Counted from the first letter of the stretch, positions 1 through 9,433 are shown. The stretch is 64,000 bases of DNA from Sinomonas atrocyanea (GCF_030811715.1 NZ_JAUSRH010000003.1:62001-126000); one strand, 5' to 3'. The notes: generated by a model from the letters alone, not told the origin. A program made the numbers and translations.

Positions 1-1
1 C

Positions 2-1105
2 GGACGCATGGTCTCCGGTGCCGGCACCGGCTTCATGATCGTCCCGCTCTACGTGATCATCGGGCAGGCGCTGCCCTCCGCCCTCCAGCCCGTGCTGTTC
101 AGCTGGTTCTCCGCCGCCTGGGTCCTGCCGTCCCTCGTGGGTCCCTACATCTCCGGCCTGCTCGCCCAGCACGCGAGCTGGCGGTGGGTGTTCTTCGGCG
201 TGGCCCCCATTGTCATCGCGGCGGTCGTGCTCACGTGGCCGCGGGTGCGCGGCCTCGGCGCGCCGGAGGAGACCACCCTCGTACCCGGCGAAGGACGACG
301 CCGGGCCCTCCTGGGCGTGCTCCTCGCCGCGGGCGTCGCGGCCGCACAGTGGGCCGCCCAGTCCTGGAGTGACCCCGGCGCGAGGGCCACCGTCCCCGCG
401 GCGGTGCTCGCCGCCGTCGTGCTCTGCGGGGTTGCCGCGGTCGCGGCGACGGCACCCCGCCTCATGCCGCGCGGGGTGGCCCGCGTCGCGCGGGGGCTGC
501 CCGCGGTGATGGTGGTGCGCGGCCTCCTGACGCTCGCGTTCTTCGGCGCCGAGGCGTTCATTCCGCTCATGCTGGTCGACGCCTACGGGCTCGAGCCCTC
601 CGTCGCCGGGCTGGCCCTCACCGGCGGCGCGCTCGGCTGGACGGTCGGCTCGTTCGTGCAGGCGCGCGGATGGCTCGCCAAGCCGACGTTCCTCGTGCTC
701 GGATCCGTGGTCCTCACCGTGGGCCTCGGCTCGATCGCGGCCGTGGTCGCCGCCGCCGCGGCGCCGTGGCTCCTGGCCATCGCGTGGTTCCTCGCGGGCG
801 CCGGGATGGGGCTGGCCACGACCACGACCTCGGTGCTCGTCCTGGACCTGAGCGAGGCCGTCGACCGGGGACGGAATTCGGCCTCGCTGCAGATGGCCGA
901 TATGCTCGGTGGAGTGATGGGAACCGCCGGAGCTGGAACGCTGTACTCGCTGCTGCTGACGCCGGAGGCGGTTCCCGGACCCGGCGTCTTCGCCCTCCTG
1001 GCCGGTGCTCTGACCCTGTCGGCCTTCCTGTCCGCCTTCGCCGGCGCGAGGTCCGCTGCGCCGGCGGCCGCTACCTCCACTGCAGCAGACGAGGACCTCG
1101 CGTGA
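2..1105 (+). CDS. MFS drug-efflux-type transporter, C-terminal part (5' end outside window)
   Basis: The reading frame is open from the left edge, so the gene starts before the window; an internal ATG at position 8 is not a convincing start because it falls inside a transmembrane segment. About 367 residues are visible, forming a run of hydrophobic helices separated by short Arg-rich loops. The first visible part (GAGTGFMIVPLYVIIGQ) resembles the middle of the N-terminal half of a DHA-type multidrug or small-molecule exporter of the major facilitator superfamily. The C-terminus is soluble and Ala/Thr-rich. The stop codon overlaps the GTG start of the helicase gene (GTGA), so the two are probably translationally coupled. 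The substrate cannot be read from the sequence. Confidence 0.85.
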   Translation, partial: GRMVSGAGTGFMIVPLYVIIGQALPSALQPVLFSWFSAAWVLPSLVGPYISGLLAQHASWRWVFFGVAPIVIAAVVLTWPRVRGLGAPEETTLVPGEGRRRALLGVLLAAGVAAAQWAAQSWSDPGARATVPAAVLAAVVLCGVAAVAATAPRLMPRGVARVARGLPAVMVVRGLLTLAFFGAEAFIPLMLVDAYGLEPSVAGLALTGGALGWTVGSFVQARGWLAKPTFLVLGSVVLTVGLGSIAAVVAAAAAPWLLAIAWFLAGAGMGLATTTTSVLVLDLSEAVDRGRNSASLQMADMLGGVMGTAGAGTLYSLLLTPEAVPGPGVFALLAGALTLSAFLSAFAGARSAAPAAATSTAADEDLA

Positions 1106-2940
1106 GGGAAACGCTCTTCGGCGACCAGTCGTCGTCGAACGCCGGATCCTCCGCGTCCGACGGCGGCCCGGCGGCCCCGCAGGCCTCTCCCGCGGCGCTT
1201 CCCCCCGCCTACCCCGAACGCGCCGCCTGGGGCACCGCCCCCAAGCTGCGCGCCTGGCAGCAGGAGGCGCTCGAGAGGTACCTCGCGCTCGCGCCCAAGG
1301 ACTACCTCGCCGTCGCGACGCCCGGAGCCGGCAAGACGACGTTCGCGCTGCGCGTCGCCTCGACCCTGATCGAGCGCGGGCAGATCAACCGCGTCACGAT
1401 CGTCGCCCCCACCGACCACCTCAAGCGGCAGTGGGCGGACGCCGCGGCACGGGTGGGGATCGCGATCGATCCCAACTTCAAGAACGCCGACGGCCAGCAC
1501 GGGCGCGGCTTCATGGGCGTCGCCGTCACGTACGCCCAGGTCGCGAGCAAGCCGCTCCTGCACCGGGCCAAGACCGAGGCGGCCCGCACCCTCGTCATCC
1601 TCGACGAGATCCACCACGGCGGCGAGTCCCTCTCGTGGGGCGACGGCCTGCGAGAGGCCTTCGACCCCGCCGTGCGGCGCCTGGCCCTCACGGGTACCCC
1701 GTTCCGCTCCGACACCTCGCCCATCCCCTTCGTCGAGTACGCCGAGGACAAGGACGGCATCCGCCGCTCGAAGGCGGACTACACGTACGGCTACGGCCAG
1801 GCCCTGCGGGACCACGTGGTGCGGCCCGTCATCTTCATGGCCTACTCGGGCCAGATGCGCTGGCGCACGAGCGCCGGCGAGGAGATGGCGGCCTCCCTCG
1901 GCGAGGCCGCCGTGACGAAGGACATCACCGCCCAGGCCTGGCGGACCGCGCTCAACCCGCAGGGCGAATGGATTCCCGCCGTCCTCGCCGGTGCCGACCG
2001 CCGCCTCACCGAGGTGCGCCGCACTGTGCCCGACGCCGGCGGCCTCGTCATCGCGACCGACCACGAGGATGCCCGCGCCTACGCCGGGCTCCTGAAGAAG
2101 ATCACCGGCGAGTCGCCCTCGGTCATCCTCTCCGACGACGCGAAGGCCTCGGGGAAGATCGAGGAGTTCTCGGCCGGGACCCAGCGCTGGATGGTCGCGG
2201 TGCGCATGGTCTCGGAGGGCGTCGACGTGCCGCGCCTCGCCGTCGGCGTCTACGCGACCTCGACCTCGACCCCGCTCTTCTTCGCCCAGGCCGTGGGGCG
2301 CTTCGTCCGCGCCCGGCGGCGGGGTGAGACGGCGTCGGTCTTCCTCCCGTCCGTGCCGCAGCTCATGGCGCTCGCCAACTCGATGGAGGCCGAGCGGGAC
2401 CACGCCCTCGACCGCCCCTCGAGCGGGGAGGACGGGCTCATGGACCTCGAAGAGTCCCTCCTGGACGAGGCCAACCGGGAGGAGAAGGCCTCGGACACCC
2501 TCGCGAAGGGCAAGTACGAGGCGCTCGAGTCCCAGGCAGCGTTCGACCGCGTGCTCTTCGACGGGGGCGAGTTCGGGATGGGCGGCGACGTCGGCTCCGA
2601 CGACGAGCTCGACTTCCTCGGCATCCCCGGGCTGCTCGACGCCGACCAGGTCGCCACGCTGCTGCGGCAGCGGCAGCAGGAGCAGGTGTCACGGCGCGGC
2701 TCGAGGCCCACGGCAACGTCTGGCCCCTCGGGCGTCCCCGACCACCGCCGGCTCATGGACCTGCGCAACGAGCTCGCCAAGAACGTCTCGGCATGGAGCG
2801 CGCGGACCGGCACCCCGCACGGCGTGGTGCACAACAAGCTGCGCGAGCTGTGCGGCGGGCCGGCCGTGGCCCAGGCGGACGAGGCGCAGCTGAAGGCGCG
2901 GCTGTCCAAGCTGGCCGACTGGTTCGTGGGCCGCACCTGA
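1102..2940 (+). CDS. Superfamily 2 DEAD/DEAH-box helicase
   Basis: A 612-residue protein with the SF2 helicase motif order: Walker A ATPGAGKTT (motif I, about residue 72), LDEIHHGG (motif II, a DEIH box), ALTGTPFRSD (motif III), then C-terminal SEGVDVPRL (motif V) and AQAVGRFVRARR (motif VI). The first ~35 residues are Ala/Ser/Pro-rich and probably disordered; a DE-rich segment and a basic C-terminal region follow the motor core. The GTG start overlaps the stop of the upstream MFS gene by 4 bases; no other start lies close to the conserved region. The family is ATP-dependent and acts on DNA or RNA. Which substrate it uses, and why it is coupled to a transporter, cannot be told from the sequence. 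Confidence 0.85.
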   Translation: MRETLFGDQSSSNAGSSASDGGPAAPQASPAALPPAYPERAAWGTAPKLRAWQQEALERYLALAPKDYLAVATPGAGKTTFALRVASTLIERGQINRVTIVAPTDHLKRQWADAAARVGIAIDPNFKNADGQHGRGFMGVAVTYAQVASKPLLHRAKTEAARTLVILDEIHHGGESLSWGDGLREAFDPAVRRLALTGTPFRSDTSPIPFVEYAEDKDGIRRSKADYTYGYGQALRDHVVRPVIFMAYSGQMRWRTSAGEEMAASLGEAAVTKDITAQAWRTALNPQGEWIPAVLAGADRRLTEVRRTVPDAGGLVIATDHEDARAYAGLLKKITGESPSVILSDDAKASGKIEEFSAGTQRWMVAVRMVSEGVDVPRLAVGVYATSTSTPLFFAQAVGRFVRARRRGETASVFLPSVPQLMALANSMEAERDHALDRPSSGEDGLMDLEESLLDEANREEKASDTLAKGKYEALESQAAFDRVLFDGGEFGMGGDVGSDDELDFLGIPGLLDADQVATLLRQRQQEQVSRRGSRPTATSGPSGVPDHRRLMDLRNELAKNVSAWSARTGTPHGVVHNKLRELCGGPAVAQADEAQLKARLSKLADWFVGRT

Positions 2941-3024
2941 CGCCCGCCCACCGGCCTTCTGGGGGGGGGCCTTCTGGGGGCCACCTGCTGGGGGCGCATC
3001 TTCCGTGCGTCACGTCCTGCGGGT

Positions 3025-3040
3025 CTTCGGCGCGCCGAAG
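3025..3040. promoter_or_regulatory. Perfect 16-bp palindrome upstream of pncA
   Basis: CTTCGGCGCGCCGAAG reads the same on both strands. If transcription of pncA begins at its ATG, as the CACAAT hexamer at 3044-3049 suggests, the palindrome lies at about -31 to -16. It could be an operator or a helicase-gene terminator without a loop; no regulator can be assigned. Confidence 0.3.
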
Positions 3041-3055
3041 GGCCACAATGGTGCC

Positions 3056-3646
3056 ATGGGCACATCCCGCGCACTCGTGATCGTCGATGTCCAGAACGAC
3101 TTCTGCGAGGGGGGATCCCTCGCGGTGGACGGCGGAGCGGCCGTCGCCTCCCGGATCACCTCGTTCCTCGCCGAGCACGCGTCCGACTACGACGCCGTGG
3201 TGACAACGCAGGACTGGCACATCGATCCGGGCCACCACTTCTCCGACCACCCCGACTTCGTCGACTCCTGGCCGCCGCACTGCGTGGCGGGAAGCGCCGG
3301 CGCCGAGTTCCACCCGGACCTGGACGTCGCAGGGGTCGATGCGATGTTCCGCAAGGGGCAGTACGCCGCCGCCTACTCCGGGTTCGAGGGACACCTTGCC
3401 CAGTACGGCGACGCAGCCGGGGCCTCGGACGACTCGGCGACCCTGGACGAGTGGCTGCGCGGGCACCACATCGGTGCCGTCGACGTCGCCGGGATCGCCA
3501 CGGACTACTGCGTGCGGGCCACGGCGCTCGACGCCGCGCGGTCCGGCTACGCGACCCGGGTGCTCCGCGGGCTGTGTGCCGGGATCGCCGACGACCTCGG
3601 GCCGACGTACCGAGAACTCGAGACGTCCGGGGTTGCCGTGGCCTGA
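3056..3646 (+). CDS. pncA: Nicotinamidase
   Basis: Isochorismatase-fold hydrolase of 196 residues that converts nicotinamide to nicotinate in the NAD salvage pathway. The catalytic triad is visible as Asp11 (VDVQNDFC), Lys100 (FRKGQYAA) and Cys152 (GIATDYCVR), and the metal-binding segment as DWHIDPGHHF. The ATG at 3056 puts the first beta strand at residues 6-11, as usual for the family; an upstream GTG at 3005 would add 17 residues with no family counterpart. CACAAT at 3044-3049, six bases before the ATG, suggests a leaderless transcript. It converges on pncB, which takes the nicotinate produced one step further. Confidence 0.95.
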   Translation: MGTSRALVIVDVQNDFCEGGSLAVDGGAAVASRITSFLAEHASDYDAVVTTQDWHIDPGHHFSDHPDFVDSWPPHCVAGSAGAEFHPDLDVAGVDAMFRKGQYAAAYSGFEGHLAQYGDAAGASDDSATLDEWLRGHHIGAVDVAGIATDYCVRATALDAARSGYATRVLRGLCAGIADDLGPTYRELETSGVAVA

Positions 3647-3686
3647 CCCGGGTCGACGATGGTGACCCCCGGATGGGGTCAGGAGG

Positions 3687-5015
3687 TCAGGACTCCTCGT
3701 AGACGGTGGGGATCGCCGCCTCGCCGCGGTGCATGCGCTGGACCGACGAGGGCAGCTCGGCGAGGGAGGCCGCGTGCCGCTCGCGCGCGCGGGCGACGCC
3801 CTCGGGCCCCGTCCAGCCGGGCTTGAGCTCGCCGCCGGCGATGAAGTGCTCGAGCAGCGGCCGGTCGTTGCCGTCGTCGTGCGGCCGGTGCCCCACGCCG
3901 ATGATCTCCTGTGTCGCACGCCCCCGCTCGTCGAGCCGGCGGAGGGCATACTTGCGGCCGCCGACGCTGGCCTTGTTCTTGGACGCCTTGGCCACGGACA
4001 CCTCGTGCCCCGCCTCGTCGGTGTGGCTCACGAGCTTGTACACCATGGACGCCGTGGGCGCCCCGGAGCCCGTGACGAGGGAGGTTCCGACGCCGTAGGC
4101 GTCCACGGGCGCGGACTGGAGCGCAGCGATCGCGTACTCGTCCAGGTCGGACGTGACCATAATCCGGGTGTTGGCGTTGCCCAGCTCGTCGAGGAGCCGG
4201 CGCACCCAGTGCGCCTGCTCGATCAGGTCCCCCGAGTCGAGGCGGACGGCGCCGAGCTTCTCCCCGGCGATGTCGACGGCGGTGCGGACAGCCCGCTCGA
4301 CGTCGTAGGTGTCCACCAGCAGCGAGGTGCCGGGCCCCATCGAGGCGATCTGGGCCTCGAACGCGTCGCGCTCGGTGTCGTGCAGGAGGGTGAACGAGTG
4401 GGCGGCGGTGCCCACGGTCGGGATGCCGTAGCGGAGCCCGGCCTCGAGGTTGGACGTGCTCGCGAACCCGGCGATCACGGCCGCCCGGGCCGCGGCGACC
4501 GCGGACTCCTCGTGCGTGCGCCGCGAGCCCATCTCGATGCAGGGGCGGCCGCCGGCCGCCGTCGTCATCCGCGAGGCCGCGGAGGCGATCGCGGAATCAT
4601 GGTTGAGCACCGAGAGCACGTAGGTCTCGAGGATGCAGGCCTCGGCGAAGGTGGACTCGACGATGAGGATCGGGGAGTTGGGGAAGTACGCCTCACCCTC
4701 GGCGTAGCCGTAGACGTCGCCGGAGAACCGGTAGCCGGCGAGGTAGTCGAGCGTCTCGCTGTTCACCACTTTGGCGCGCTCGAGGAACCCGAGCTCCTCG
4801 TCGGTGAAGCGGAACGCCGTGATGCCCTCGAGAAGGCGCCCGGTGCCGCCGACCACGCCGTAGCGCCTCCCGTCCGGAAGCCGGCGCGCGAAGGCCTCGA
4901 AGACGCAGCGCCGGTGGGCGGCGCCGGAATGGAGGGAGGCCTGGAGCATCGTGAGCTCGTAGTGGTCCGTGAACAGGGACGTGCGGGGCGGGGCCCAGGG
5001 ACTCGGATCGGTCAC
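3687..5015 (-). CDS. pncB: Nicotinate phosphoribosyltransferase
   Basis: A 442-residue enzyme that condenses nicotinate with PRPP to give nicotinate mononucleotide (Preiss-Handler salvage). The N-terminal TDHYELTMLQASL segment, the VGTAAHSFTLLHD segment that carries the conserved active-site His, and LDSGDL in the phosphate-binding barrel are typical of the family. Translation starts with GTG at 5015; TATAGA on the minus strand (5024-5029) lies eight bases upstream, so the mRNA may be leaderless. It is convergent with pncA, only 40 bases away, which makes a two-gene NAD salvage module. No NrtR-like box is visible before either gene, unlike the de novo operon at 45.6 kb. Confidence 0.95.
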   Translation of the reverse strand: MTDPSPWAPPRTSLFTDHYELTMLQASLHSGAAHRRCVFEAFARRLPDGRRYGVVGGTGRLLEGITAFRFTDEELGFLERAKVVNSETLDYLAGYRFSGDVYGYAEGEAYFPNSPILIVESTFAEACILETYVLSVLNHDSAIASAASRMTTAAGGRPCIEMGSRRTHEESAVAAARAAVIAGFASTSNLEAGLRYGIPTVGTAAHSFTLLHDTERDAFEAQIASMGPGTSLLVDTYDVERAVRTAVDIAGEKLGAVRLDSGDLIEQAHWVRRLLDELGNANTRIMVTSDLDEYAIAALQSAPVDAYGVGTSLVTGSGAPTASMVYKLVSHTDEAGHEVSVAKASKNKASVGGRKYALRRLDERGRATQEIIGVGHRPHDDGNDRPLLEHFIAGGELKPGWTGPEGVARARERHAASLAELPSSVQRMHRGEAAIPTVYEES

Positions 5016-5099
5016 GGTGCCACTCTATATGGCGGCCCCCGGGCCGGTCCGGCGGCGGTGGCCGCCGGGGCGTCGGAGGGCCTGCCTAGAATGGAGCGC

Positions 5100-5417
5100 A
5101 TGAGCATCAGCGTCGCCACCGAGCCCTCCCAGGAGGTCGCCGGGCAGATCGAGGCGCGGGAGGATGCCGCACGGCTGACCCCGTGGAACCTCGTGGTCTG
5201 GAATGATCCGGTCAACCTCATGAGCTACGTCAGCTACGTGTTCCAGTCCTACTTCGGCTACTCGGAGGCCAAGGCCGATGCCCTCATGATGCAGGTCCAC
5301 AGAGAGGGCCGCTCGATTGTGAGCCACGGATCGAAGGAGACGGTCGAGCAGCATGCGGTCGCGATGCACACCTACGGCCTGTGGGCCACGGTGGAGAGGT
5401 CCGGCGAGCATGGCTGA
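5100..5417 (+). CDS. clpS: ATP-dependent Clp protease adaptor ClpS
   Basis: A small adaptor (105 residues) that delivers N-degron substrates to the ClpA/ClpC unfoldase. The core WNLVVWNDPVNLMSYV, HREGRSIV and the following helices match the ClpS fold, including the N-degron-binding NDP segment. The first ~25 residues form the usual flexible tail. ATG 5100 is preferred over ATG 5091 because 5087-5092 (TAGAAT) looks like a -10 hexamer seven bases before 5100. The stop overlaps the ATG of the DUF2017 gene, a pairing seen widely in actinobacteria. Confidence 0.93.
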   Translation: MSISVATEPSQEVAGQIEAREDAARLTPWNLVVWNDPVNLMSYVSYVFQSYFGYSEAKADALMMQVHREGRSIVSHGSKETVEQHAVAMHTYGLWATVERSGEHG

Positions 5418-5991
5418 GCCGTTCACCTATGGCCGCCGAGGCATCACGGGCAGGCTCGAGGAGCCCGAGCGGGAGCTCCTGCGGGGGCTCTTCAACGACG
5501 TCATCGGCATGCTCGATCCGGGCACGGGGAACCAGGATCCCCTCGAAGCGCTCGTGGGGCTCTCCCCGCACGCCACCGAGCCGGAGGACCCCGCCCTCGC
5601 CAGGCTGCTGCCCAACGCGTTCAAGGACGACCCCGAGGCGGCGCTCGACTTCCGGCGCCTGACCGAGCGGTCCCTGCGCGAGAGCAAGACCGGCGCCCTC
5701 CGCGCCGCGTCCCTCTCCCTCGAGTCGCGCCACCTCGTGCTCGACGACGCCGGCGCGCAGCACTGGTCGACGGCGCTCAACGACGTCCGCCTCGTCCTCG
5801 CCTCCCGCCTCGGGATCCGCACCGAGGAGGACGCCGAGAAGGTCCACGCGGTCACCGACTGGTCCGCGGCGGAGGACGTCGAGGCGTACCTTGCTCTCGT
5901 GTACAACTTCGTGACATGGCTCCAGACGACCCTCATCGAGGCGATGCTCGACGCCCGGCGCGTGCGCTCCCGGGGGAGCGGCCATGAGTGA
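5410..5991 (+). CDS. DUF2017 family protein
   Basis: A soluble 193-residue protein with no signal peptide or membrane segment. The ATG at 5410 overlaps the end of clpS by 8 bases, and the C-terminus overlaps murI by 8 bases, so the three genes form one translationally coupled unit. The N-terminal [27 protein letters not shown] and the C-terminal [26 protein letters not shown] are the conserved parts of DUF2017. The family has no established biochemical role. The constant neighbourhood with clpS is the only clue and suggests a link to regulated proteolysis; this is inference. Confidence 0.85.
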   Translation: MAEPFTYGRRGITGRLEEPERELLRGLFNDVIGMLDPGTGNQDPLEALVGLSPHATEPEDPALARLLPNAFKDDPEAALDFRRLTERSLRESKTGALRAASLSLESRHLVLDDAGAQHWSTALNDVRLVLASRLGIRTEEDAEKVHAVTDWSAAEDVEAYLALVYNFVTWLQTTLIEAMLDARRVRSRGSGHE

Positions 5992-6970
5992 GCCGGCAGC
6001 GCTGAGCGAGCTCGGCTCCGCGGAGGAGCTCCCACGCTCGGAGCGCCCCATCGGCATCTTCGACTCCGGCGTGGGGGGCCTCACCGTCGCCCGTGCCGTC
6101 ATCGACCAGCTGCCCCAGGAGTCGATCGTCTACGTGGGCGACACCGCCCACGGCCCTTACGGGCCCCTGCCGATCGCGGAGGTGCGGGCGTTCGCGCTCG
6201 GGGTCATGGACGAGCTCGTCGACTCGGGCGTCAAGGCCCTGACCATCGCCTGCAACTCGGCGACCGCGGCCGTGCTGCGGGACGCGCGGGAGCGCTACAC
6301 GGCCCGCTACGGGATCCCCGTCATCGAGGTGATCCAGCCCGCGGTGCGCGCCGCCGTCACCGCCACCCGCAACGGCCGCGTCGGCGTGATCGGGACGAGC
6401 GCCACGGTGGGCTCCCGCGCGTACGAGGACACCTTCGCCGCCGCGCCGGACCTGAAGATCACCTCGGCGGCGTGCCCGGACTTCGTCCCGTTCGTCGAGG
6501 CGGGCGTCACCACTGGGCCGGAGCTCCTCGAGGCCGCCGAAGGCTACCTCGCCCCGCTCAAGTCGGCCGGGGTGGACACGGTCGTGCTCGGCTGCACCCA
6601 TTACCCTCTCCTGACGGGGGTCATCTCCTACGTCATGGGCGAGGGCGTCACGCTCGTCTCGAGCGCCGAGGAGACGGCCAAGGACGTCTACCGGGCGCTC
6701 ATGCGGCACGACCTCGTCCGCACCGGGAGCACGCCGCCCGTGCACCGCTTCGTGGCCACCGGGGACCCCGCGCAGTTCGAGACGCTCGCGCGCCGCTTCC
6801 TGGGCCCCGAGGTCCAGGGCGTGGAGCACGCGGACCACGTCGCGGCCCGCTACCCCACCGCGAGCCTGGCCACCATCACGCCGGCCATGCTCGAGGAGGC
6901 CCGGGCGCGCGGCGGGTCGGCCCGGATCTCCCACTTCGCCCTGCGCGACGCGGGCAGGATGGCACCGTGA
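5984..6970 (+). CDS. murI: Glutamate racemase
   Basis: Makes D-glutamate for peptidoglycan. The protein has 328 residues, of which ~25 are a variable N-terminal extension before the conserved [14 protein letters not shown]. The two catalytic cysteines are visible in [10 protein letters not shown] and GCTHYPLL, which act as acid and base in cofactor-independent racemisation; DTAHGPYG is also conserved. The gene overlaps the DUF2017 gene (8 bases) and the metallo-beta-lactamase gene (GTGA, 4 bases). Confidence 0.96.
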   Translation: MSEPAALSELGSAEELPRSERPIGIFDSGVGGLTVARAVIDQLPQESIVYVGDTAHGPYGPLPIAEVRAFALGVMDELVDSGVKALTIACNSATAAVLRDARERYTARYGIPVIEVIQPAVRAAVTATRNGRVGVIGTSATVGSRAYEDTFAAAPDLKITSAACPDFVPFVEAGVTTGPELLEAAEGYLAPLKSAGVDTVVLGCTHYPLLTGVISYVMGEGVTLVSSAEETAKDVYRALMRHDLVRTGSTPPVHRFVATGDPAQFETLARRFLGPEVQGVEHADHVAARYPTASLATITPAMLEEARARGGSARISHFALRDAGRMAP

Positions 6971-7764
6971 AGCTCACCATCGTCGGCTGCTCGGGTTCGT
7001 TCCCCGGCCCGAGTTCGCCCGCCTCCTGCTACCTCCTGACGGCCAACGACGGCGAGCGGGACTGGCGGATCCTGCTCGACCTCGGCTCGGGCGCGCTCGG
7101 CGTGCTCCAGCGCTACGTCGACCTCAGCGACATCGACGGCGTCCTCCTCAGCCACCTCCACCCGGACCACTGCATGGACCTCACGGGCCTGCACATCGCG
7201 GTGCACTGGGACCCGAACGGCTGGACCGCCGGGCGCATCCCGGTGTGGGGCCCGGCGGCGACGAAGAAGCGCATCACCATCGCCCTCGACATGGAGCCTC
7301 CGACGGACCTGGCCGAGGACTTCGAGTTCCACGAGTGGGCGGCCGGCGAGCCGGTCGAGCTCGGCCCCTTCCGCTTCACCGCCTTCCAGGCGCGGCACCC
7401 GATCGCCGAGGCCTACGCGCTGCGGGTCGAGTCGGCCGAGCCCGACGGGGCGGGCGGCGTCGAGCGGCGCGTCCTGACCTACTCGGGCGACACCGACACG
7501 TGCGCCGGGCTCGTCGAGGCGGCGCGGGAGAGCGACCTCTTCCTCTGCGAGGCCGCCTACCACGAGGGCCGCGACGACGCGATCGACGGCGTCCACCTCA
7601 CCGGCCTGCGGGCCGGCCAGGCCGCGCACGACGCCGACGCGAAGCGCCTGCTGCTGACCCACCTTCCGGTGTGGAACGACGCGAACCGCTCCGTCGCCGA
7701 GGCCCAGCAGGCCTATGGCGGCCCGATCGCGGTCGCGGTCGCGGGCGTGCACTACACGGTCTGA
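6967..7764 (+). CDS. Metallo-beta-lactamase fold hydrolase
   Basis: A 265-residue metal-dependent hydrolase starting with GTG inside the murI stop. [10 protein letters not shown] (about residue 59) is the HxHxDH zinc-binding motif; YSGDTDTC and the C-terminal [11 protein letters not shown] supply further ligands. The overall pattern resembles the RNase Z/phosphodiesterase branch of the superfamily. It is found next to murI and rph in related actinobacteria, so a role in RNA or nucleotide turnover is possible, but the substrate is not known. Confidence 0.85.
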   Translation: MKLTIVGCSGSFPGPSSPASCYLLTANDGERDWRILLDLGSGALGVLQRYVDLSDIDGVLLSHLHPDHCMDLTGLHIAVHWDPNGWTAGRIPVWGPAATKKRITIALDMEPPTDLAEDFEFHEWAAGEPVELGPFRFTAFQARHPIAEAYALRVESAEPDGAGGVERRVLTYSGDTDTCAGLVEAARESDLFLCEAAYHEGRDDAIDGVHLTGLRAGQAAHDADAKRLLLTHLPVWNDANRSVAEAQQAYGGPIAVAVAGVHYTV

Positions 7765-7771
7765 GCGCGGC

Positions 7772-7789
7772 GCCGCCGGGGCCGGCGGC
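7772..7789. terminator. Possible bidirectional terminator
   Basis: GCCGCCGG and CCGGCGGC flank two bases between the convergent MBL hydrolase and aldo/keto reductase genes. The stem is short and no T-run follows on the plus strand, so the call is tentative. Confidence 0.35.
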
Positions 7790-8644
7790 CTAGAGCATCT
7801 CGAGCGGGACGGGCCCGCGCGGCGGCGGGAACGCTGCGTCGAGCGCGGCGAGGTCCGTGGCATCGAGCACCACATCGAGCGCCGCGCGGTTTGCGAGCAC
7901 GTGCTCGGCCGTGCCCGCCTTCGGGATCGCGATGACGCCGGGGCCCCGCAGGACCCAGGCCAGCGCGACGGCCGCCTCGTCCACCCCGTGCCGGGCCGCC
8001 ACGGCGCCGAGGGCGGGGTGGCCGAGCAGCCGGGCCTGCTCGATGGGGGAGTACGCCATCACCGGCACGCCCTCGCGGCGCAGGCGCGGCAGCAGGTCTG
8101 CCTCGATCCCGCGGCGGCCCAGGTTGTACAGGACCTGGTCGGTCTGGACCCCTGCCGGGCCTCCGGCGCCCGGGAGGGCGGCGAGCTCGTCGAGGTCGTC
8201 CGGGTCGAGGTTGCTCACGCCCCACGCGAGGATCTTGCCCTCCTCCTGGAGGCGCTGGAGCGCCGCGACGCTCTCGGCCAGCGGCGTGCTGCCGCGCCAG
8301 TGGTAGAGGTACAGGTCGAGGCGGTCCGTGCCGAGCCGGCGGAGGCTGGCCTCGAGCGCGGCGGCCGTGCCGCGGGCGGTCGCGTTCCACGGCAGCACCT
8401 TGCTGACGAGGAACACCTCGTCGCGGCGCCCGGCGATGGCTTCGCCGACGAGCTCCTCGGCCCGCCCGTCCCCGTACATCTCGGCCGTGTCGATGAGCGT
8501 CAGGCCCGCGTCGAGGCCGGTGCGGAGGGCCCGGACCTCCTCGGCCCTGCTCGAGGACGAGTCCCCGAGGTACCAGGTGCCTTGGCCGAGCACGGGCACT
8601 TCGGTTCCGTTGGGCAGCGCGACGGTGGGGACTTCGGTGACCAT
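7790..8644 (-). CDS. Aldo/keto reductase
   Basis: A 284-residue NADPH-dependent oxidoreductase of the AKR (beta/alpha)8-barrel family. The catalytic tetrad can be placed as Asp and Tyr in DTAEMYGDGRAE, Lys in LVSKVLPWN and His in YLYHWRG. The C-terminal AIPKAGTAEHVLANRAAL is the cofactor-phosphate-binding segment. The start ATG at 8644 is only 24 bases from the rph start on the other strand, and both seem to use the same AT-rich core as -10 element. The substrate is unknown; a detoxifying carbonyl reductase is the usual assumption. Confidence 0.9.
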   Translation of the reverse strand: MVTEVPTVALPNGTEVPVLGQGTWYLGDSSSSRAEEVRALRTGLDAGLTLIDTAEMYGDGRAEELVGEAIAGRRDEVFLVSKVLPWNATARGTAAALEASLRRLGTDRLDLYLYHWRGSTPLAESVAALQRLQEEGKILAWGVSNLDPDDLDELAALPGAGGPAGVQTDQVLYNLGRRGIEADLLPRLRREGVPVMAYSPIEQARLLGHPALGAVAARHGVDEAAVALAWVLRGPGVIAIPKAGTAEHVLANRAALDVVLDATDLAALDAAFPPPRGPVPLEML

Positions 8645-8652
8645 GCGGCGAG

Positions 8653-8660
8653 TCTATAAG
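8653..8660. promoter_or_regulatory. Overlapping divergent -10 elements for the aldo/keto reductase and rph genes
   Basis: TATAAG (8655-8660) lies eight bases before the rph ATG on the plus strand. TATAGA (reverse of 8653-8658) lies eight bases before the reductase ATG on the minus strand. The two hexamers share four base pairs, so only one polymerase could open this site at a time. Confidence 0.5.
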
Positions 8661-8668
8661 CTGGTCCC

Positions 8669-9433
8669 ATGACCCCAAGCACCCCTGGAAGTCCCTCCGC
8701 CGCGCGCGCCGACGGCCGCACGCCCGACCAGCTCCGGCCCATCTCGATCACCCGCGGCTGGTCGAAGCAGGCCGAGGGATCGGCCCTGATCGAGTTCGGC
8801 AACACGCGCGTGCTGTGCACCGCGTCGTTCACCGAGGGCGTGCCGCGCTGGCTCAAGGGCGAGGGCCGGGGCTGGGTCACGGCCGAGTACGCGATGCTCC
8901 CGCGGGCCACCAACACCCGCTCCGACCGCGAGTCGGTCAAGGGCCGCATCGGGGGCCGCACGCACGAGATCTCGCGGCTGATCGGCCGGTCGCTGCGCTC
9001 CATCATCGACACGAAGGCGCTTGGGGAGAACACGATCGTCCTCGACTGCGACGTGCTCCAGGCCGACGGCGGCACCCGCACCGCCGCGATCACCGGCGCC
9101 TTCGTGGCGCTCGCCGAGGCGGTCCGCTGGGCGAAGGAGCAGGGCCTCGTGGAGCGCGGCGCGGAGCCGCTCGTGGACACCGTCTCCGCCGTGTCGGTGG
9201 GGATCATCGACGGCGTGCCGATGCTGGACCTGCCCTACGTCGAGGACGTGCGCGCGGAGACGGACATGAACGTCGTGGTCACCGGCTCGGGCAAGTTCGT
9301 CGAGGTGCAGGGCACCGCCGAGGGCGCCCCGTTCGACCGCGACGAGCTCGACAGCCTGCTGGACCTGGCCCTGCTGGGCACGGCCCAGCTGGCAGACATC
9401 CAGCGGGAGACCCTGGCCGAGGCACTGCGGTGA
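8669..9433 (+). CDS. rph: Ribonuclease PH
   Basis: A phosphorolytic 3'-5' exoribonuclease of 254 residues that trims tRNA 3' ends. Conserved stretches include [17 protein letters not shown], the phosphate-binding [11 protein letters not shown] and the [19 protein letters not shown]-type segment (here [13 protein letters not shown]). The ATG at 8669 has no Shine-Dalgarno sequence but follows TATAAG by eight bases, consistent with a leaderless message. The stop overlaps the rdgB GTG by 4 bases. Confidence 0.96.
   Translation: MTPSTPGSPSAARADGRTPDQLRPISITRGWSKQAEGSALIEFGNTRVLCTASFTEGVPRWLKGEGRGWVTAEYAMLPRATNTRSDRESVKGRIGGRTHEISRLIGRSLRSIIDTKALGENTIVLDCDVLQADGGTRTAAITGAFVALAEAVRWAKEQGLVERGAEPLVDTVSAVSVGIIDGVPMLDLPYVEDVRAETDMNVVVTGSGKFVEVQGTAEGAPFDRDELDSLLDLALLGTAQLADIQRETLAEALR

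Noticed and set aside
583-2403. Minus-strand open frame of 606 codons opposite the helicase
   Set aside because: Shadow of the helicase gene; no motifs and the same compositional bias.
2955-2990. G-rich runs (nine consecutive G) between the helicase and pncA, possibly a G-quadruplex
   Set aside because: Only two or three G-runs within a short repeat (GGCCTTCTGGGGG twice) and no evidence of four regularly spaced runs with a clear role.
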